Positions 25,949-34,465 of a stretch of 64,000 nt of DNA are shown here, piece by piece. How positions within the stretch are numbered: the first letter of the stretch is position 1; every line of letters begins with the position of its first letter. The stretch comes from Arthrobacter sp. V1I7 (GTDB taxonomy: Bacteria; Actinomycetota; Actinomycetes; Actinomycetales; Micrococcaceae): NCBI RefSeq assembly GCF_030817015.1, contig NZ_JAUSYS010000001.1, forward strand, positions 434,001 to 498,000, written 5' to 3'. Made by a program: the position numbers and the translations under genes. The notes beneath the pieces are model-generated. The model saw nothing but the letters and a program-made list of their open reading frames with translations, had not been told where the DNA came from and made no database searches.

Positions 25949-26422
25949 CTAGACCTGTCCGGCGGGCCCGCTGTCATCGACTTCGCCGCGCCAGGCTCCG
26001 GTTTCGGTGCCGCGGGACTCGATGAAGTCCTTGAACTTGCGCAGGTCGGCCTGGACCTTCAGATCATCGATGTTCAACGCCGAACCGACTTTCTCGGTGA
26101 AAGTTTCTGGAGCCCATTCGAAGCGGACGGAGACCTGGGTGTGGCTCGCGTCCAGCGGGGTGAAAGTCACGACGCCGGCGTGAGACTTTCCGTCGACGCT
26201 GCGCCAGGCGATCCTCTCATCAGGCTTCTGTTCCACGATCTCTGTGTCGAATTCCCGCCGGACGCCGCCGATTTTGGTGACCCAGTGGTTGGTCGTGTCG
26301 GTCAGCTGGGTCACCGACTCGACGCCGGACATGATCTCGGGAAAGGATTCGAACTGTGTCCACTGGTCGTAGGCCGCACGTACCGGAACAGCGACGTCAA
26401 TAGTCTTTTCAACGGTTTCCAT
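25949..26422 (-). CDS. SRPBCC (polyketide cyclase/COG5637-like) family protein
   Basis: 157 aa from ATG 26422, preceded by GGAGG. METVEKTIDVAVPVRAAYDQWTQFESFPEIM is the typical start of the START-like cyclase fold, followed by beta strands (VTKIGGVRREFDTEIVEQ) and the long C-terminal helix (IDDLKVQADLRKFKDFIESRG). Such proteins have a deep ligand pocket; those with this start are often induced by stress or bind membrane lipids. The ligand is unknown. Confidence 0.85.
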   Translation of the reverse strand: METVEKTIDVAVPVRAAYDQWTQFESFPEIMSGVESVTQLTDTTNHWVTKIGGVRREFDTEIVEQKPDERIAWRSVDGKSHAGVVTFTPLDASHTQVSVRFEWAPETFTEKVGSALNIDDLKVQADLRKFKDFIESRGTETGAWRGEVDDSGPAGQV

Positions 26423-26493
26423 TTGTTCCTCCTTCTCGCGCACCGGCATCTCCACCAAGAGCGTCAACCGCCTCGGCTGATCCGGCACGGCGG

Positions 26494-26667
26494 TCAGCTG
26501 CTCGTTTCTTCGGGGTGCTCCCGCGCTCTTCTCTCCTCAGGCGTGGCCCGATCCGCATCCGGCACGAAGTCGGGGTCCACTACGGGCGAGAAAGCATCGG
26601 CGAGCGAACCGCTCGTACTCTCCTCATCATCAGGCAGAGGACGGGCGTCTTCTGGAACCTCACTCAT
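26494..26667 (-). CDS. Small acidic hypothetical protein
   Basis: 57 aa from ATG 26667 (MSEVPEDARPLPDDEES). It is rich in Asp, Glu and Pro and probably disordered. No domain is recognised. It lies upstream of the SRPBCC gene on the same strand. Confidence 0.5.
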   Translation of the reverse strand: MSEVPEDARPLPDDEESTSGSLADAFSPVVDPDFVPDADRATPEERRAREHPEETSS

Positions 26668-26778
26668 AGGCCTACGGTAGGCCCGCATGCGCTTTATGTC
26701 GAGCAGCAGGCGGTACCCCAGTTGGCGGCGAACCAAGGCCTGCACGTATACGTGGGTGCACGATAGGGGACGGGGATG

Positions 26779-27747
26779 TCAGCGCCAGTCGTCGATCACG
26801 TAGGCGTCGGGGTGGCTGTAGCCGGGCTCGTTGGGGCGGTGCATGGTGACGCCCTGGAAACCGGTACGGAAACCGCGGGCGACCATGCGCTGATAGGCAT
26901 CCGGGCGGCCCAGGTTCATCCCGGCTTCGAGCTGACCAAGTCCGCGCTCGGCGGCCAGTTGCTCGCAGGCGTCGAGTAGTCGTTCGAATCTGTCACCGGC
27001 CTGCCGGCCGGGGCGTACGGCACCGAACTTGACGAAGCACACCCCCGTGCCGGCCTCCGATCCCGGTCCGCAGTGACACACGGCCAGCCCGTCGAGCCCT
27101 GATTCGCCCGGCAGCAGCACGGTGTCGCCGAGTCCCTGCGCGTGCGCGGCCACGATCTCGCGTTCCAGGTCCAGACCCTCGTACACGGCGTCGGTCAGGG
27201 CGCGACAGGAACTGAGATAGCCAGGCCGCTCGGCGGCGGACAGCTCCGCATACGTGACCCGGTCGGGCACTGCGCCACGGGCCCCGACCTGCTTCTGCAT
27301 GACGGCGGTCAGGAATCGGGGCCAGAAGCCGTACCGGCGGTAGAGTTCGAGGTGCTTAGGACTGTGCGAGTAGGTGAACAGGCCGAGGTGGCTATTCCCC
27401 CAGGTCTCGAAGCAGCCCATGATCGGCTCCATCAGGCTTTTGCCGACGCCGTGGTCCCACAGGTCCGGACGCACGGTCAACGGTCCGAAGTACCCGACGC
27501 TGCCCCAGTTGACGGCGAAGTTCGATCCGACGAGCTCGCCGTCGACCGTCGCGGCGAAGGCGGCGTGCGGATCGGCGGCAAATCGAGTACGGATATAGTC
27601 GATGGTCCCGAACGGATCGGGGACCCCGAGGTACGTCCCGAACGCTGCCCTGAGGATCTCGTCAGCGCGATCGAGGTCCGCCCCGCGCAGCGGGCGGACC
27701 GACACCGGGCCCACGACGCTCTTTTGCGCGGTTTCCGGTGCGGTCAT
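26779..27747 (-). CDS. GNAT family N-acetyltransferase
   Basis: 322 aa with GGAGG upstream of the ATG. The acetyl-CoA-binding core is in VRPDLWDHGVGKSLMEPIMGCFETWG (R-x-x-G-x-G/A variant) with the preceding strands ELVGSNFAVNW and YFGPLTV and the YRRYGFWPRF tail of motif B. The second half looks like another, degenerate GNAT unit, with GDRFERLLDACEQLAAERGLGQLEAGMN. The substrate is unknown. The next gene on the same strand is the ferritin, 134 bp upstream. Confidence 0.85.
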   Translation of the reverse strand: MTAPETAQKSVVGPVSVRPLRGADLDRADEILRAAFGTYLGVPDPFGTIDYIRTRFAADPHAAFAATVDGELVGSNFAVNWGSVGYFGPLTVRPDLWDHGVGKSLMEPIMGCFETWGNSHLGLFTYSHSPKHLELYRRYGFWPRFLTAVMQKQVGARGAVPDRVTYAELSAAERPGYLSSCRALTDAVYEGLDLEREIVAAHAQGLGDTVLLPGESGLDGLAVCHCGPGSEAGTGVCFVKFGAVRPGRQAGDRFERLLDACEQLAAERGLGQLEAGMNLGRPDAYQRMVARGFRTGFQGVTMHRPNEPGYSHPDAYVIDDWR

Positions 27748-27881
27748 GAGTTTCTCCCTCCACGACTTCTTCTTGCATTAAAAGCTGCAGACGCAACCCC
27801 ATTTGCGAAGCGGATCCGACACCCCCGGCGATAGAGTCCCGTGAAATCTCGCGGATCGGGTGGTGGCCGGCGTGCTGTGAA

Positions 27882-28472
27882 TCAGAGTGAGCCGCCGGCC
27901 GCCTCCGGTGTGCCGGAGTCGTGTGTTCCGCCGCCGTGGTGCCCCTGATGACCACCATGACCGCCATGACCTCCGCCGGGGCGTCCTTGGTCGCCGACGC
28001 GTTCGCGGGCGAGGAAATTTTCGATGTCGAAGAGGTTGTCCGCGCGGCGGGCGATGTTCAGGAGCGTGGTCATAGAGGCGACCTCTTCGACCTGTTCCTT
28101 GAGGAACCAAAGCATGAACTGCTCGCCCAGGGCGTCGTTTTCCGCCCTGGCCGCGGCGAAGAGTTCCTTAATGTTCTCGGTGACTTCCTGTTCCTGCGCG
28201 AGGGCCAGGGCCAGGGGTTCTTCGACCTTGGAGAAGTCGTTGCGGACGGGCTCGATGCCGGGGATGGCGATCTGGAGCCCGCGGTCCAGGATGTACCGGA
28301 CCATCATCATGGCGTGGTTTCGTTCTTCCAGTGACTGGCGGTAGAAGTGTTTCGCCAGCTGGGGAAGGTCCTGCCGGTCGAACCATGCGGCGACGGCGAT
28401 GTACTGGTGGGAGGCGGCGAATTCGTTGCCTACCTGTCGGGCCAGCAGTTCGTTGAATCTTGTGGGGCTCAT
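27882..28472 (-). CDS. Ferritin with His/Gly-rich C-terminal tail
   Basis: 196 aa from ATG 28472 (AGGAG 5 bp upstream; GTG 28478 is possible). The ferroxidase centre residues are present: Glu in NEFAASHQYIAVA, the E-x-x-H of QSLEERNHAMMM and the later E-x-E/Q segment EEPLALALAQEQEVTENI. After residue about 165 comes an unusual tail of Gly and His (GGGHGGHGGHQGHHGGG) absent from typical bacterial ferritins, which end near residue 165-180. The 24-mer oxidises and stores iron; the tail may bind further metal. It lies next to the siderophore uptake operon, which points to iron homeostasis. Confidence 0.92.
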   Translation of the reverse strand: MSPTRFNELLARQVGNEFAASHQYIAVAAWFDRQDLPQLAKHFYRQSLEERNHAMMMVRYILDRGLQIAIPGIEPVRNDFSKVEEPLALALAQEQEVTENIKELFAAARAENDALGEQFMLWFLKEQVEEVASMTTLLNIARRADNLFDIENFLARERVGDQGRPGGGHGGHGGHQGHHGGGTHDSGTPEAAGGSL

Positions 28473-28668
28473 GGACACTCCTGAAGTTGGGGTTCATGGC
28501 TGAGTGCCACGATCACAGGGCCACGGTCACGGGGCCTTGATTGCTCGGCCTGAGGCAGGGCCTGCATTGAGAATCCTCCAGCGCCGTCTGCGGGTCAAGA
28601 CCCTACTGCTACCGTCCCCAGCAGCGTTCCCAGCAGCGGGTCGCTCGCCCATATGCGTGGCGGCCCGC

Positions 28669-29484
28669 TCAGCCCACTGGGTGCGGCCGGCCCAGGGGTA
28701 CCACCAGGGGTGTGCCGGATACCGGGTCCTCGATGATTCGGCAGGGCAGGCCGAAAACTTCCTCCACCAGCGCCTCGGTCAGCACTTCGGACGGCGCGCC
28801 CTCGGCTACCACCGCGCCATCCTTCATCGCGATGATGTGGTTGGCGTAGCGGCTTGCGTGGTTCAGGTCATGGAGGACCGCAACGAGGGTGTGGCCCTTG
28901 TCCCGGTTGAGGTGCCGGCACAGCTCCAGCAGCTCTATCTGGTGCGCAATGTCAAGGAAGGTCGTGGGCTCGTCGAGGAGAAGCAGGGGAGTCTGCTGCG
29001 CCAGGACCATCGCCACCCAGACGCGTTGGCGCTGGCCGCCGGAGAGCTCGTCAACCAGCCGTCCCGAGAGGGGGGTGATGCCGGTGGCCTGCATGGCATC
29101 CGCGACGGCGGACTCGTCCTGCGTGGACCACTGGCGGAGCAGCTTCTGATGGGGGTAGCGGCCACGGGCAACCAGATCGGCAACCGTGATGCCGTCCGGG
29201 GCAATGGAGGACTGCGGCAACAAACCCAGCCTGCGCGCCAGCTCCTTCGCGGGCAGGCTAGCCACGGACTTGCCGTCCAGCAGCACTTGCCCGGAGCGTG
29301 GCCTGATCAGCCTGGCCAACGCCCTCAGCAGGGTGGACTTGCCACAGGCGTTGGGCCCCACGATCACGGTGAAGGACCCGTCGGGGATGCGGACGTTCAG
29401 GTTCTCGGAAATGATCCGCTGGTCGTAGCCGAGGGTCAGCGCTTCCGCGGACAGCCGGGATGTGGTGGCGGTGGTGCCGATCAT
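28669..29484 (-). CDS. Ferric-siderophore ABC transporter ATP-binding protein (FecE/FepC type)
   Basis: 271 aa from ATG 29484, which overlaps the permease stop as ATGA. Walker A GPNACGKSTLL, the Q-loop LGLLPQS, signature ELSGGQRQRVWVAM, Walker B LLLLDEPTTFLDI and the HDLNHASRYAN switch are typical of siderophore and vitamin B12 uptake ATPases. It ends with a family-typical tail (PCRIIEDPVSGTPLVVPLG). It drives the two-permease importer encoded upstream. Confidence 0.94.
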   Translation of the reverse strand: MIGTTATTSRLSAEALTLGYDQRIISENLNVRIPDGSFTVIVGPNACGKSTLLRALARLIRPRSGQVLLDGKSVASLPAKELARRLGLLPQSSIAPDGITVADLVARGRYPHQKLLRQWSTQDESAVADAMQATGITPLSGRLVDELSGGQRQRVWVAMVLAQQTPLLLLDEPTTFLDIAHQIELLELCRHLNRDKGHTLVAVLHDLNHASRYANHIIAMKDGAVVAEGAPSEVLTEALVEEVFGLPCRIIEDPVSGTPLVVPLGRPHPVG

Positions 29485-30470
29485 GACTTCCTTGCTTCCC
29501 TGGCCAGCAGCCAGACCAGGTAGATCCCGCCGATGCACACGGTGACAACGCCCACCGGCAGCTGGATCGGAGCGAACAGGCGCTGGGCGGCGAGGTCGCT
29601 GGCTGACAGCAGCACCGCCCCCATCAGGGCCGACGGCAGCAGCGTGATCCCGGCACTCCTGGTGACCCGACGGGCAAGCTGGGGTGCCGCCAGCGCCACG
29701 AAGGCGATGGGGCCCGCGACGGCGGTGACGGCAGCCGTCAGCGCCACGCCAAGGACCATCAGCAGCACCCGGGTGGGCTCCGCCCGGACGCCCATGGCGC
29801 GGGCGGCGTCGTCGCCCATCTCCAGCATCCGCATCCGGCGTGACAGGGCCAGCCCGGCCACGGCCACCCCGATCACGACGGCGGCCGCGGGTCTGGCCTG
29901 TTCCCAGGAGATGCCGTTCAGCGAGCCCGCACCCCACACGGCTGCCGCCATGGAGACCTCGAGCTCGGCGCGGAGGATCAGCCAATGGTTCAGTGACGCC
30001 AGCATGGCACTGACGCCGATGCCGACAATGATCAGCCGGAAGCCCTGGGAGCCTCTGCGGAAGGCCAACAGGTAGACGGCAAAGGCGGTCAGGATTCCGC
30101 CGATGAGAGCACCCGCGGCGATGTGAAGGTAGCTTCCGCCGACGGCCAGGATCACCACGAGGGCCCCCGTATAGGCGCCGGTGTTGAAGCCGATGATGTC
30201 GGGGCTGCCCAGCGGGTTGCGCGTCAGCGATTGGAAGATGCCGCCGCTCATGCCCAAAGCCGCCCCGAACAGCAGCGCGGAGAGCACCCGCGGGAGCCTC
30301 CAGTCCAGAACGATGGTCCGCGTGAGGGCATCGGCGTCGCCCGCGAAAGCTTGCAACACCTGGGGAACGCTGAGCGTGAAGTCGCCGGTGGTCAACGCAA
30401 GAAGTCCAGCAGCGAGCCCTGCCATGATCAAGGGAATGCTGACGAGGAGTGTGCGGACATCCAGCACCAT
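29481..30470 (-). CDS. Ferric-siderophore ABC transporter permease (FecCD family, second subunit)
   Basis: 329 aa from ATG 30470, with about nine to ten hydrophobic segments and the FecCD landmarks RLPRVLSALLFGAALGMSGGIFQ, RNPLGSPDIIGFNTGA and the VAGPIAFVALAAPQLARRV loop that contacts the ATPase. The preceding permease ends in TGA overlapping an ATG at 30573. From it runs MTSTGKGARPRVDFG in another frame, which would join this gene if one C of the six at 30498-30503 were removed. So the native start is probably 30573 and the present start is a frameshift effect or sequencing error. Confidence 0.88.
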   Translation of the reverse strand: MVLDVRTLLVSIPLIMAGLAAGLLALTTGDFTLSVPQVLQAFAGDADALTRTIVLDWRLPRVLSALLFGAALGMSGGIFQSLTRNPLGSPDIIGFNTGAYTGALVVILAVGGSYLHIAAGALIGGILTAFAVYLLAFRRGSQGFRLIIVGIGVSAMLASLNHWLILRAELEVSMAAAVWGAGSLNGISWEQARPAAAVVIGVAVAGLALSRRMRMLEMGDDAARAMGVRAEPTRVLLMVLGVALTAAVTAVAGPIAFVALAAPQLARRVTRSAGITLLPSALMGAVLLSASDLAAQRLFAPIQLPVGVVTVCIGGIYLVWLLAREARKS

Positions 30471-30569
30471 GCTGATGCCTGGCCCGCTGTTGGGGTGCCC
30501 CCCGGCCGCGGAGGAGCACGGTCTGCCGTCCGAAGTCGACGCGCGGGCGGGCCCCCTTGCCCGTGCTCG

Positions 30570-31697
30570 TCATAGTCCGCTCACTTTCCTGCGGCGTGCC
30601 AGCCATATGAGCACGGGGGCACCGATGAATGCGGTCACGACGCCGACCTGGAGTTCGCCCGGCACGGCGACCCTGCCCACGACGTCGGCGATGAGTAACA
30701 GGATGGGTGAGAGCACGAGGGTTGCCGTGAGGATCCACCGCTGATCCGGCCCGACGATCCACCGGGCCACGTGAGGGACCATCAAGCCGACAAAACCGAT
30801 GGCACCGGCCGCGGCCGTGGCCGAACCGCTGAGCAGCGTGATGGCCACAACGCCCAGGATCCGGGTGCGGTTGACGCTGCTGCCCAGTGCCGTGGCCAAA
30901 TCCTCGCCGAGAGCGACGGCATTCATGCCGTGCATCGCGAACAGGGCCACCACCAGCCCTGCGGCCATGAACGGCGCGACAGCAAGGACCGTGTCCATGT
31001 TGCGGGTGTCCAAGGATCCGACGCTCCAGGAGCGCAGGTGGTCGAAAGCCGTCGGATTCAGGAGCGTCAACCCGGAGCCGACCCCCGTCAGCACCGCTCC
31101 CAGTGCGACCCCTGCCAGTGTCAGGCGGACAGGGTTCACCACGTTCCGGCCCGAGGTGCCGATCAGGTACACGGCGATGGTCGTCAGGATGGCACCTGCG
31201 AACGCGCACCAAATGTAGCCGCTCAGCGTCGTGACACCGAAGACGCCGATGGCAATGACAATGGCAAAGGATGCGCCGGCATTGACCCCAAGGATGCCGG
31301 GATCGGCCAAAGGGTTTCGCGTGATTCCCTGGATCAAAGCTCCTGCCGCGCCCAGTGCCATGCCAGCGCAAATCCCCAACAGGGTCCTGGGCAGCCGGTT
31401 CTGGAGAACGATGGCGTGGTCGGCAGTGTCCTGGAAGTTTGTGAAGGCCTCCAGGATGGTTCCAGCCGCGATGAACTTTGCGCCCACGCCGAGACTCAAG
31501 AGTGCGGAGGCAAACAAAACCGCGACGGCACCGAGAAGGAAAATAAGCCGCCAGCGGAGCCTGCGGCGAACACCGCCGGGGCTACCCTGCTTCGCAGGGC
31601 CGTCCGTCACCGGGGAGACGACACGGACAGCTGTGTCGGCTCCACCATCGCGGTTTCCAGACGCGTACCGGGACGCGGGCGACATCAGGTGGGACAC
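30570..31697 (-). CDS. Ferric-siderophore ABC transporter permease (FecCD family, first subunit)
   Basis: 375 aa from GTG 31697 (GGAG upstream); ATG 31685 is an alternative, and the frame stays open up to 31766. After a 40-residue hydrophilic start it has the FecCD features: RLPRTLLGICAGMALGAAGALIQG, RNPLADPGILGVNAGAS, RWIVGPDQRWILTATL and the loop GAIGFVGLMVPHVARW. Its stop overlaps the second permease. It is divergent from the receptor gene, with an IdeR-like box between the two. Confidence 0.93.
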   Translation of the reverse strand: MSHLMSPASRYASGNRDGGADTAVRVVSPVTDGPAKQGSPGGVRRRLRWRLIFLLGAVAVLFASALLSLGVGAKFIAAGTILEAFTNFQDTADHAIVLQNRLPRTLLGICAGMALGAAGALIQGITRNPLADPGILGVNAGASFAIVIAIGVFGVTTLSGYIWCAFAGAILTTIAVYLIGTSGRNVVNPVRLTLAGVALGAVLTGVGSGLTLLNPTAFDHLRSWSVGSLDTRNMDTVLAVAPFMAAGLVVALFAMHGMNAVALGEDLATALGSSVNRTRILGVVAITLLSGSATAAAGAIGFVGLMVPHVARWIVGPDQRWILTATLVLSPILLLIADVVGRVAVPGELQVGVVTAFIGAPVLIWLARRRKVSGL

Positions 31698-31788
31698 AAG
31701 GGGATCTCCGGACGGCTGGGACAACGGGGGAAGGCGGCGATCGGTGCAGCCGTGATCCGGACACACCAGTTGAAGAAACCGGCCTTAA

Positions 31789-31807
31789 TTAGGTTAGCCT
31801 TACCTGG
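31789..31807. promoter_or_regulatory. IdeR/DtxR-type iron box
   Basis: TTAGGTTAGCCTTACCTGG matches the DtxR/IdeR consensus TTAGGTTAGSCTAACCTAA at about 15 of 19 positions. It lies between the divergent permease and receptor genes and touches the receptor's GTG start. Iron-loaded IdeR/DtxR would repress both units. Confidence 0.85.
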
Positions 31808-32862
31808 TGAAAAACGACGATTCAACAATTCAGCCGCGGCGGACCAACCGACTGCGGCACCTGGCGGCGCGGCTTGCCGGCTCCGTCCTTGTCCTCGGGC
31901 TGGTCGCCGGTTGCGGTAGTGCTGCTGGCGCCGGATCCCCGGCAGGCAGTACAGATGTTGCCACCGGTGGTTCCAAGTTCAGCACGGCCGACCAGGAGAC
32001 AGCCAAGCTCGGCACGGACGCCGCTCCCGGCGAATTCCCCCGCGTCATCAAGCACGCAAACGGCGAAACAAAGCTGGAGAAGAAGCCCAGCCGCGTGGTG
32101 GTCCTGGATACCGGTGAACTGGACGACGTGCTGTCCCTCGGCATCACCCCCGTAGGCATCCCCACCACGGACGGCAAGAACTCCATCCCCAGCTACCTGG
32201 CCGACAAGGTCAAGGATGCTGCCACCGTCGGTACTATCCAGAGCCTCAACCTGGAAGCGATCGCCGCGCTCAAGCCGGACCTGATCCTCGGCAGCCAGCT
32301 CCGTGCGGACAAGCTCTACCCGCAGCTTTCTGCCATTGCCCCGACTGTCTTCAGCATTCGCCCGGGCTTCCCCTGGAAGGAGAATTTCCTCCTGGTGGGC
32401 GACTCCGTTGGTGAGGAAAGCAAGGCCGTCAAGGTCCTCAACGACTACCAGGGCCAGGCAGACGCGCTCAAGAAGGACCTCACCGGCGATCCAAAGATCT
32501 CCCTGGTCAGGTTCCTTCCCGGCAAGATCCGCCTCTACGCCAACAAATCGCTCATCGGCGTCATTCTCAAGGACGCGGGCCTGAGCCGCCCGGAAAACCA
32601 GAACATCGATGAGTTGGCTGCGGAAGTCTCGGCCGAGAACATCGAACAGGCCGATTCGGACTGGATCTTCTACAGCAGCTACGGCGACCCTGCCGCCACC
32701 GGCGAGACCTCGGTGGTCGAAGGCGCGGTCTGGCCGCGGCTCAGCGCCGTCAAGGCGGGTAACGCAAAGGCTGTCAACGACGACGTGTGGTTCCTTGGCC
32801 TCGGCCCCACCGGCGCCCAGCTGATCCTGAAGGACCTGCGCGACGTGCTGGTCGGCAACTAG
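31807..32862 (+). CDS. Ferric-siderophore ABC transporter substrate-binding lipoprotein
   Basis: 351 aa from GTG 31807. The N-terminus is a long signal peptide with lipobox LVAGC (Cys about residue 36). It is followed by a periplasmic-binding domain of the FecB/FhuD type (RVVVLDTGELDDVLSLGITPVGI, EAIAALKPDLILGSQLRADKLYPQLSAIAPTV). It captures the ferric siderophore at the cell surface for the importer at 28669-31697. No ribosome binding site precedes the GTG and the iron box overlaps it, so it may be translated from a leaderless mRNA, or the start may lie elsewhere. Confidence 0.92.
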   Translation: MKNDDSTIQPRRTNRLRHLAARLAGSVLVLGLVAGCGSAAGAGSPAGSTDVATGGSKFSTADQETAKLGTDAAPGEFPRVIKHANGETKLEKKPSRVVVLDTGELDDVLSLGITPVGIPTTDGKNSIPSYLADKVKDAATVGTIQSLNLEAIAALKPDLILGSQLRADKLYPQLSAIAPTVFSIRPGFPWKENFLLVGDSVGEESKAVKVLNDYQGQADALKKDLTGDPKISLVRFLPGKIRLYANKSLIGVILKDAGLSRPENQNIDELAAEVSAENIEQADSDWIFYSSYGDPAATGETSVVEGAVWPRLSAVKAGNAKAVNDDVWFLGLGPTGAQLILKDLRDVLVGN

Positions 32863-32871
32863 ACCACAGCA

Positions 32872-32922
32872 AGAACGACGGCGCGCGCCACTTCGCAAGG
32901 TGGCGGGCGCCGTCGGCGTTCT
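32872..32922 (+). terminator. Terminator of the siderophore receptor gene
   Basis: A long imperfect stem: AGAACGACGGCGCGCGCCAC (32872-32891) pairs with GTGGCG...CGTTCT (32900-32922) with a few mismatches, starting 10 bp after the stop. The sugar-kinase relic begins right after it. Confidence 0.65.
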
Positions 32923-32924
32923 GG

Positions 32925-33098
32925 AGCGGTGAGAAGGGCAGTGGGGACGCCCAGCCGGGCCAGCCCGGAGGCGACGTTCAGCGCCGATCCGCCGGGGAAT
33001 TCTTCGAAGCCGTCGGCCGTCTGGATGATGTCGATGAGTGCCTCTCCGACGACGATGACGTCCGGATCCGGGCATGCGGTGGTTGGGTGGGGGTGCAT
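32925..33098 (-). pseudogene. Fragment of a PfkB-family sugar kinase (fructokinase-like)
   Basis: The first 58 codons match the N-terminus of PfkB/ribokinase-family kinases (VIVVGEALIDIIQTADGFEEF, then PGGSALNVASGLARLGV with the substrate-binding Gly-Gly-x-x-x-N). The homology stops at ALLTA, exactly where the terminator hairpin begins. Intact enzymes are about 300 aa. The remainder of the open frame (to 32859) is unrelated. The gene follows the LacI regulator on the same strand and probably once formed a sugar-use operon with it. Confidence 0.75.
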
Positions 33099-33166
33099 CT
33101 GTGGTCCTTGGTGGAGGGAGCTAAACCGCCAGGGCGTCTGGCGGCAGCGGAATCAGGTAGGCAGTG

Positions 33167-34210
33167 CTAGCGCTTGGGAGCCGAGACGGACTCCCGGATC
33201 ACGAGAGGGCACTCGATGATGGTGGGGTGGGCGGCAAACAGGCCGAGGTCTGTTTTGCCCTCGATGGCTTCGATGAGGTTCCGCGTGGCCCAGGCGCCCA
33301 TTTCGTAGTGGGGGAGGGCTACGGTGGTGAGCCCGGGGTGGAGGTTTTCGGCGATCAGTTGCTGGTTGTCGAAGCCCACGAACGAGACATCGTCAGGGAT
33401 CTTGAGTCCCAGTTCTCCGGCGGCACGGTAGGCGCCCATGGCCATGCGGTCGTTGTAGCAGAAAACCGCCGTCGGCCTGTCCTCCGGGGACAGCAGCCGC
33501 ATCGCGGCTTCGTAGCCGCCGGGGACTTCCGAGTGCTCTGACTGCACGAAGTCCGGACGGAACGCCAGGCCGGCGTCGGCGAGGGTGCTTTGGAACGCCT
33601 GGAGCCGGGAATGGGTGGCCGGGACGTCATCCGTGTTGTTGATCATGCCGATCCTGGTGTGGCCGGCATCGATCAGGGTCTGGACCGCGGCCCGGGCCCC
33701 GCCCTCTTCGTCCGGGATCACCGAGCAGATGGTCTTGCCGATGTCCTCGGAGTCGACCAGGACCGCCGGAAGCCCTGCGAGGTTGTCCGGGACCTTGATT
33801 TTGCGGTGGTACATCGTGGCGTAGAGAACGCCGTCCACCTGCCGGTCCAGCAGGGCTGCGACGTCGTGTTCCCGGCTGTCCTGGGTCCCCGTGCTCGCCG
33901 CGTTGATGATCATGATGTTGTACCCGTGGGCCCGGGCCGTTTCCTCTGCGCCGAGAATGATCCGGCCCGCGTGGGGCGTGGTGGCGATCTCCTCGCTGAT
34001 GAAGCCGATCATGCCGGAGCGTTGGGTCCGCAGCGCCTGGGCCAGCCGGTTCGGTCCGTAGCCCAGCCGGCGGGCCACCTCCTGGACCCGTTCCCTGGTC
34101 TCCGTGCCCACCCGGGCGTACGCCACCTCATTGAGGACGTGGGAGACGGTCGTGACAGAAACACCGGCTGCTGCCGCCACGTCCTTGATACCGACTGCTT
34201 TATTGGTCAT
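33167..34210 (-). CDS. LacI family transcriptional regulator
   Basis: 347 aa. The HTH is VGIKDVAAAAGVSVTTVSHVLNE followed by the hinge helix NRLAQALRTQRS. The effector domain has the usual strands (MIGFISEEIATTPHAGR, IMIINAASTGTQDSREHDV, TAVFCYNDRMAMGAYRAAGELGLKIP, FVGFDNQQ). A carbohydrate effector is expected. It starts 11 bp before the stop of the DUF2961 relic and precedes the PfkB relic, so both its likely target genes are broken. Confidence 0.92.
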   Translation of the reverse strand: MTNKAVGIKDVAAAAGVSVTTVSHVLNEVAYARVGTETRERVQEVARRLGYGPNRLAQALRTQRSGMIGFISEEIATTPHAGRIILGAEETARAHGYNIMIINAASTGTQDSREHDVAALLDRQVDGVLYATMYHRKIKVPDNLAGLPAVLVDSEDIGKTICSVIPDEEGGARAAVQTLIDAGHTRIGMINNTDDVPATHSRLQAFQSTLADAGLAFRPDFVQSEHSEVPGGYEAAMRLLSPEDRPTAVFCYNDRMAMGAYRAAGELGLKIPDDVSFVGFDNQQLIAENLHPGLTTVALPHYEMGAWATRNLIEAIEGKTDLGLFAAHPTIIECPLVIRESVSAPKR

Positions 34211-34424
34211 TGGTCTCCCAGGTCCTCATGGTGTTGATGCTGATTCTACGTGCGGCTTCTTCGTCCCAGAGCCCGTGCTCGGGCCAGCGGCGCGGCAGCC
34301 TCTCCTCGACCGGCGGCAGTTCGGCGTGGTCCGCGTGCTTTCCGTGTTCAATCGAGACCTTGAGTGAGGTGTTGAAGCGGACCGGATCCTCGATGTGGAA
34401 GCGGCACATGCCGCGGCATCGGAG
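34200..34424 (-). pseudogene. C-terminal relic of a DUF2961 (GH172-like) protein
   Basis: The frame ends at TAA 34200, overlapping the LacI start. About 70 codons (RFHIEDPVRFNTSLKVSIEHG and then ELPPVEERLPRRWP) resemble the C-terminal end of DUF2961 proteins, now GH172 fructan-active enzymes of several hundred residues. Sequence upstream belongs to the end of cutC, so the bulk of the gene is lost. The recognition is from memory of the motif and is moderate. Confidence 0.5.
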
Positions 34425-34465
34425 TGGAAAGAAGATGTGCGCAGGGCCGCAGGCTGGGCGCGCTG

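Noticed and set aside
28669..31371. A 900-codon open frame across the siderophore genes
   Set aside because: Only its last 272 codons encode a protein family (the ATPase). The rest is antisense or out-of-frame to two clear FecCD permeases.
33159..33178. LacI-like operator half (CTAGCGCTT) over the end of the LacI gene
   Set aside because: Only one half fits a LacI-family operator well and it lies inside the stop codon region, so chance is likely.
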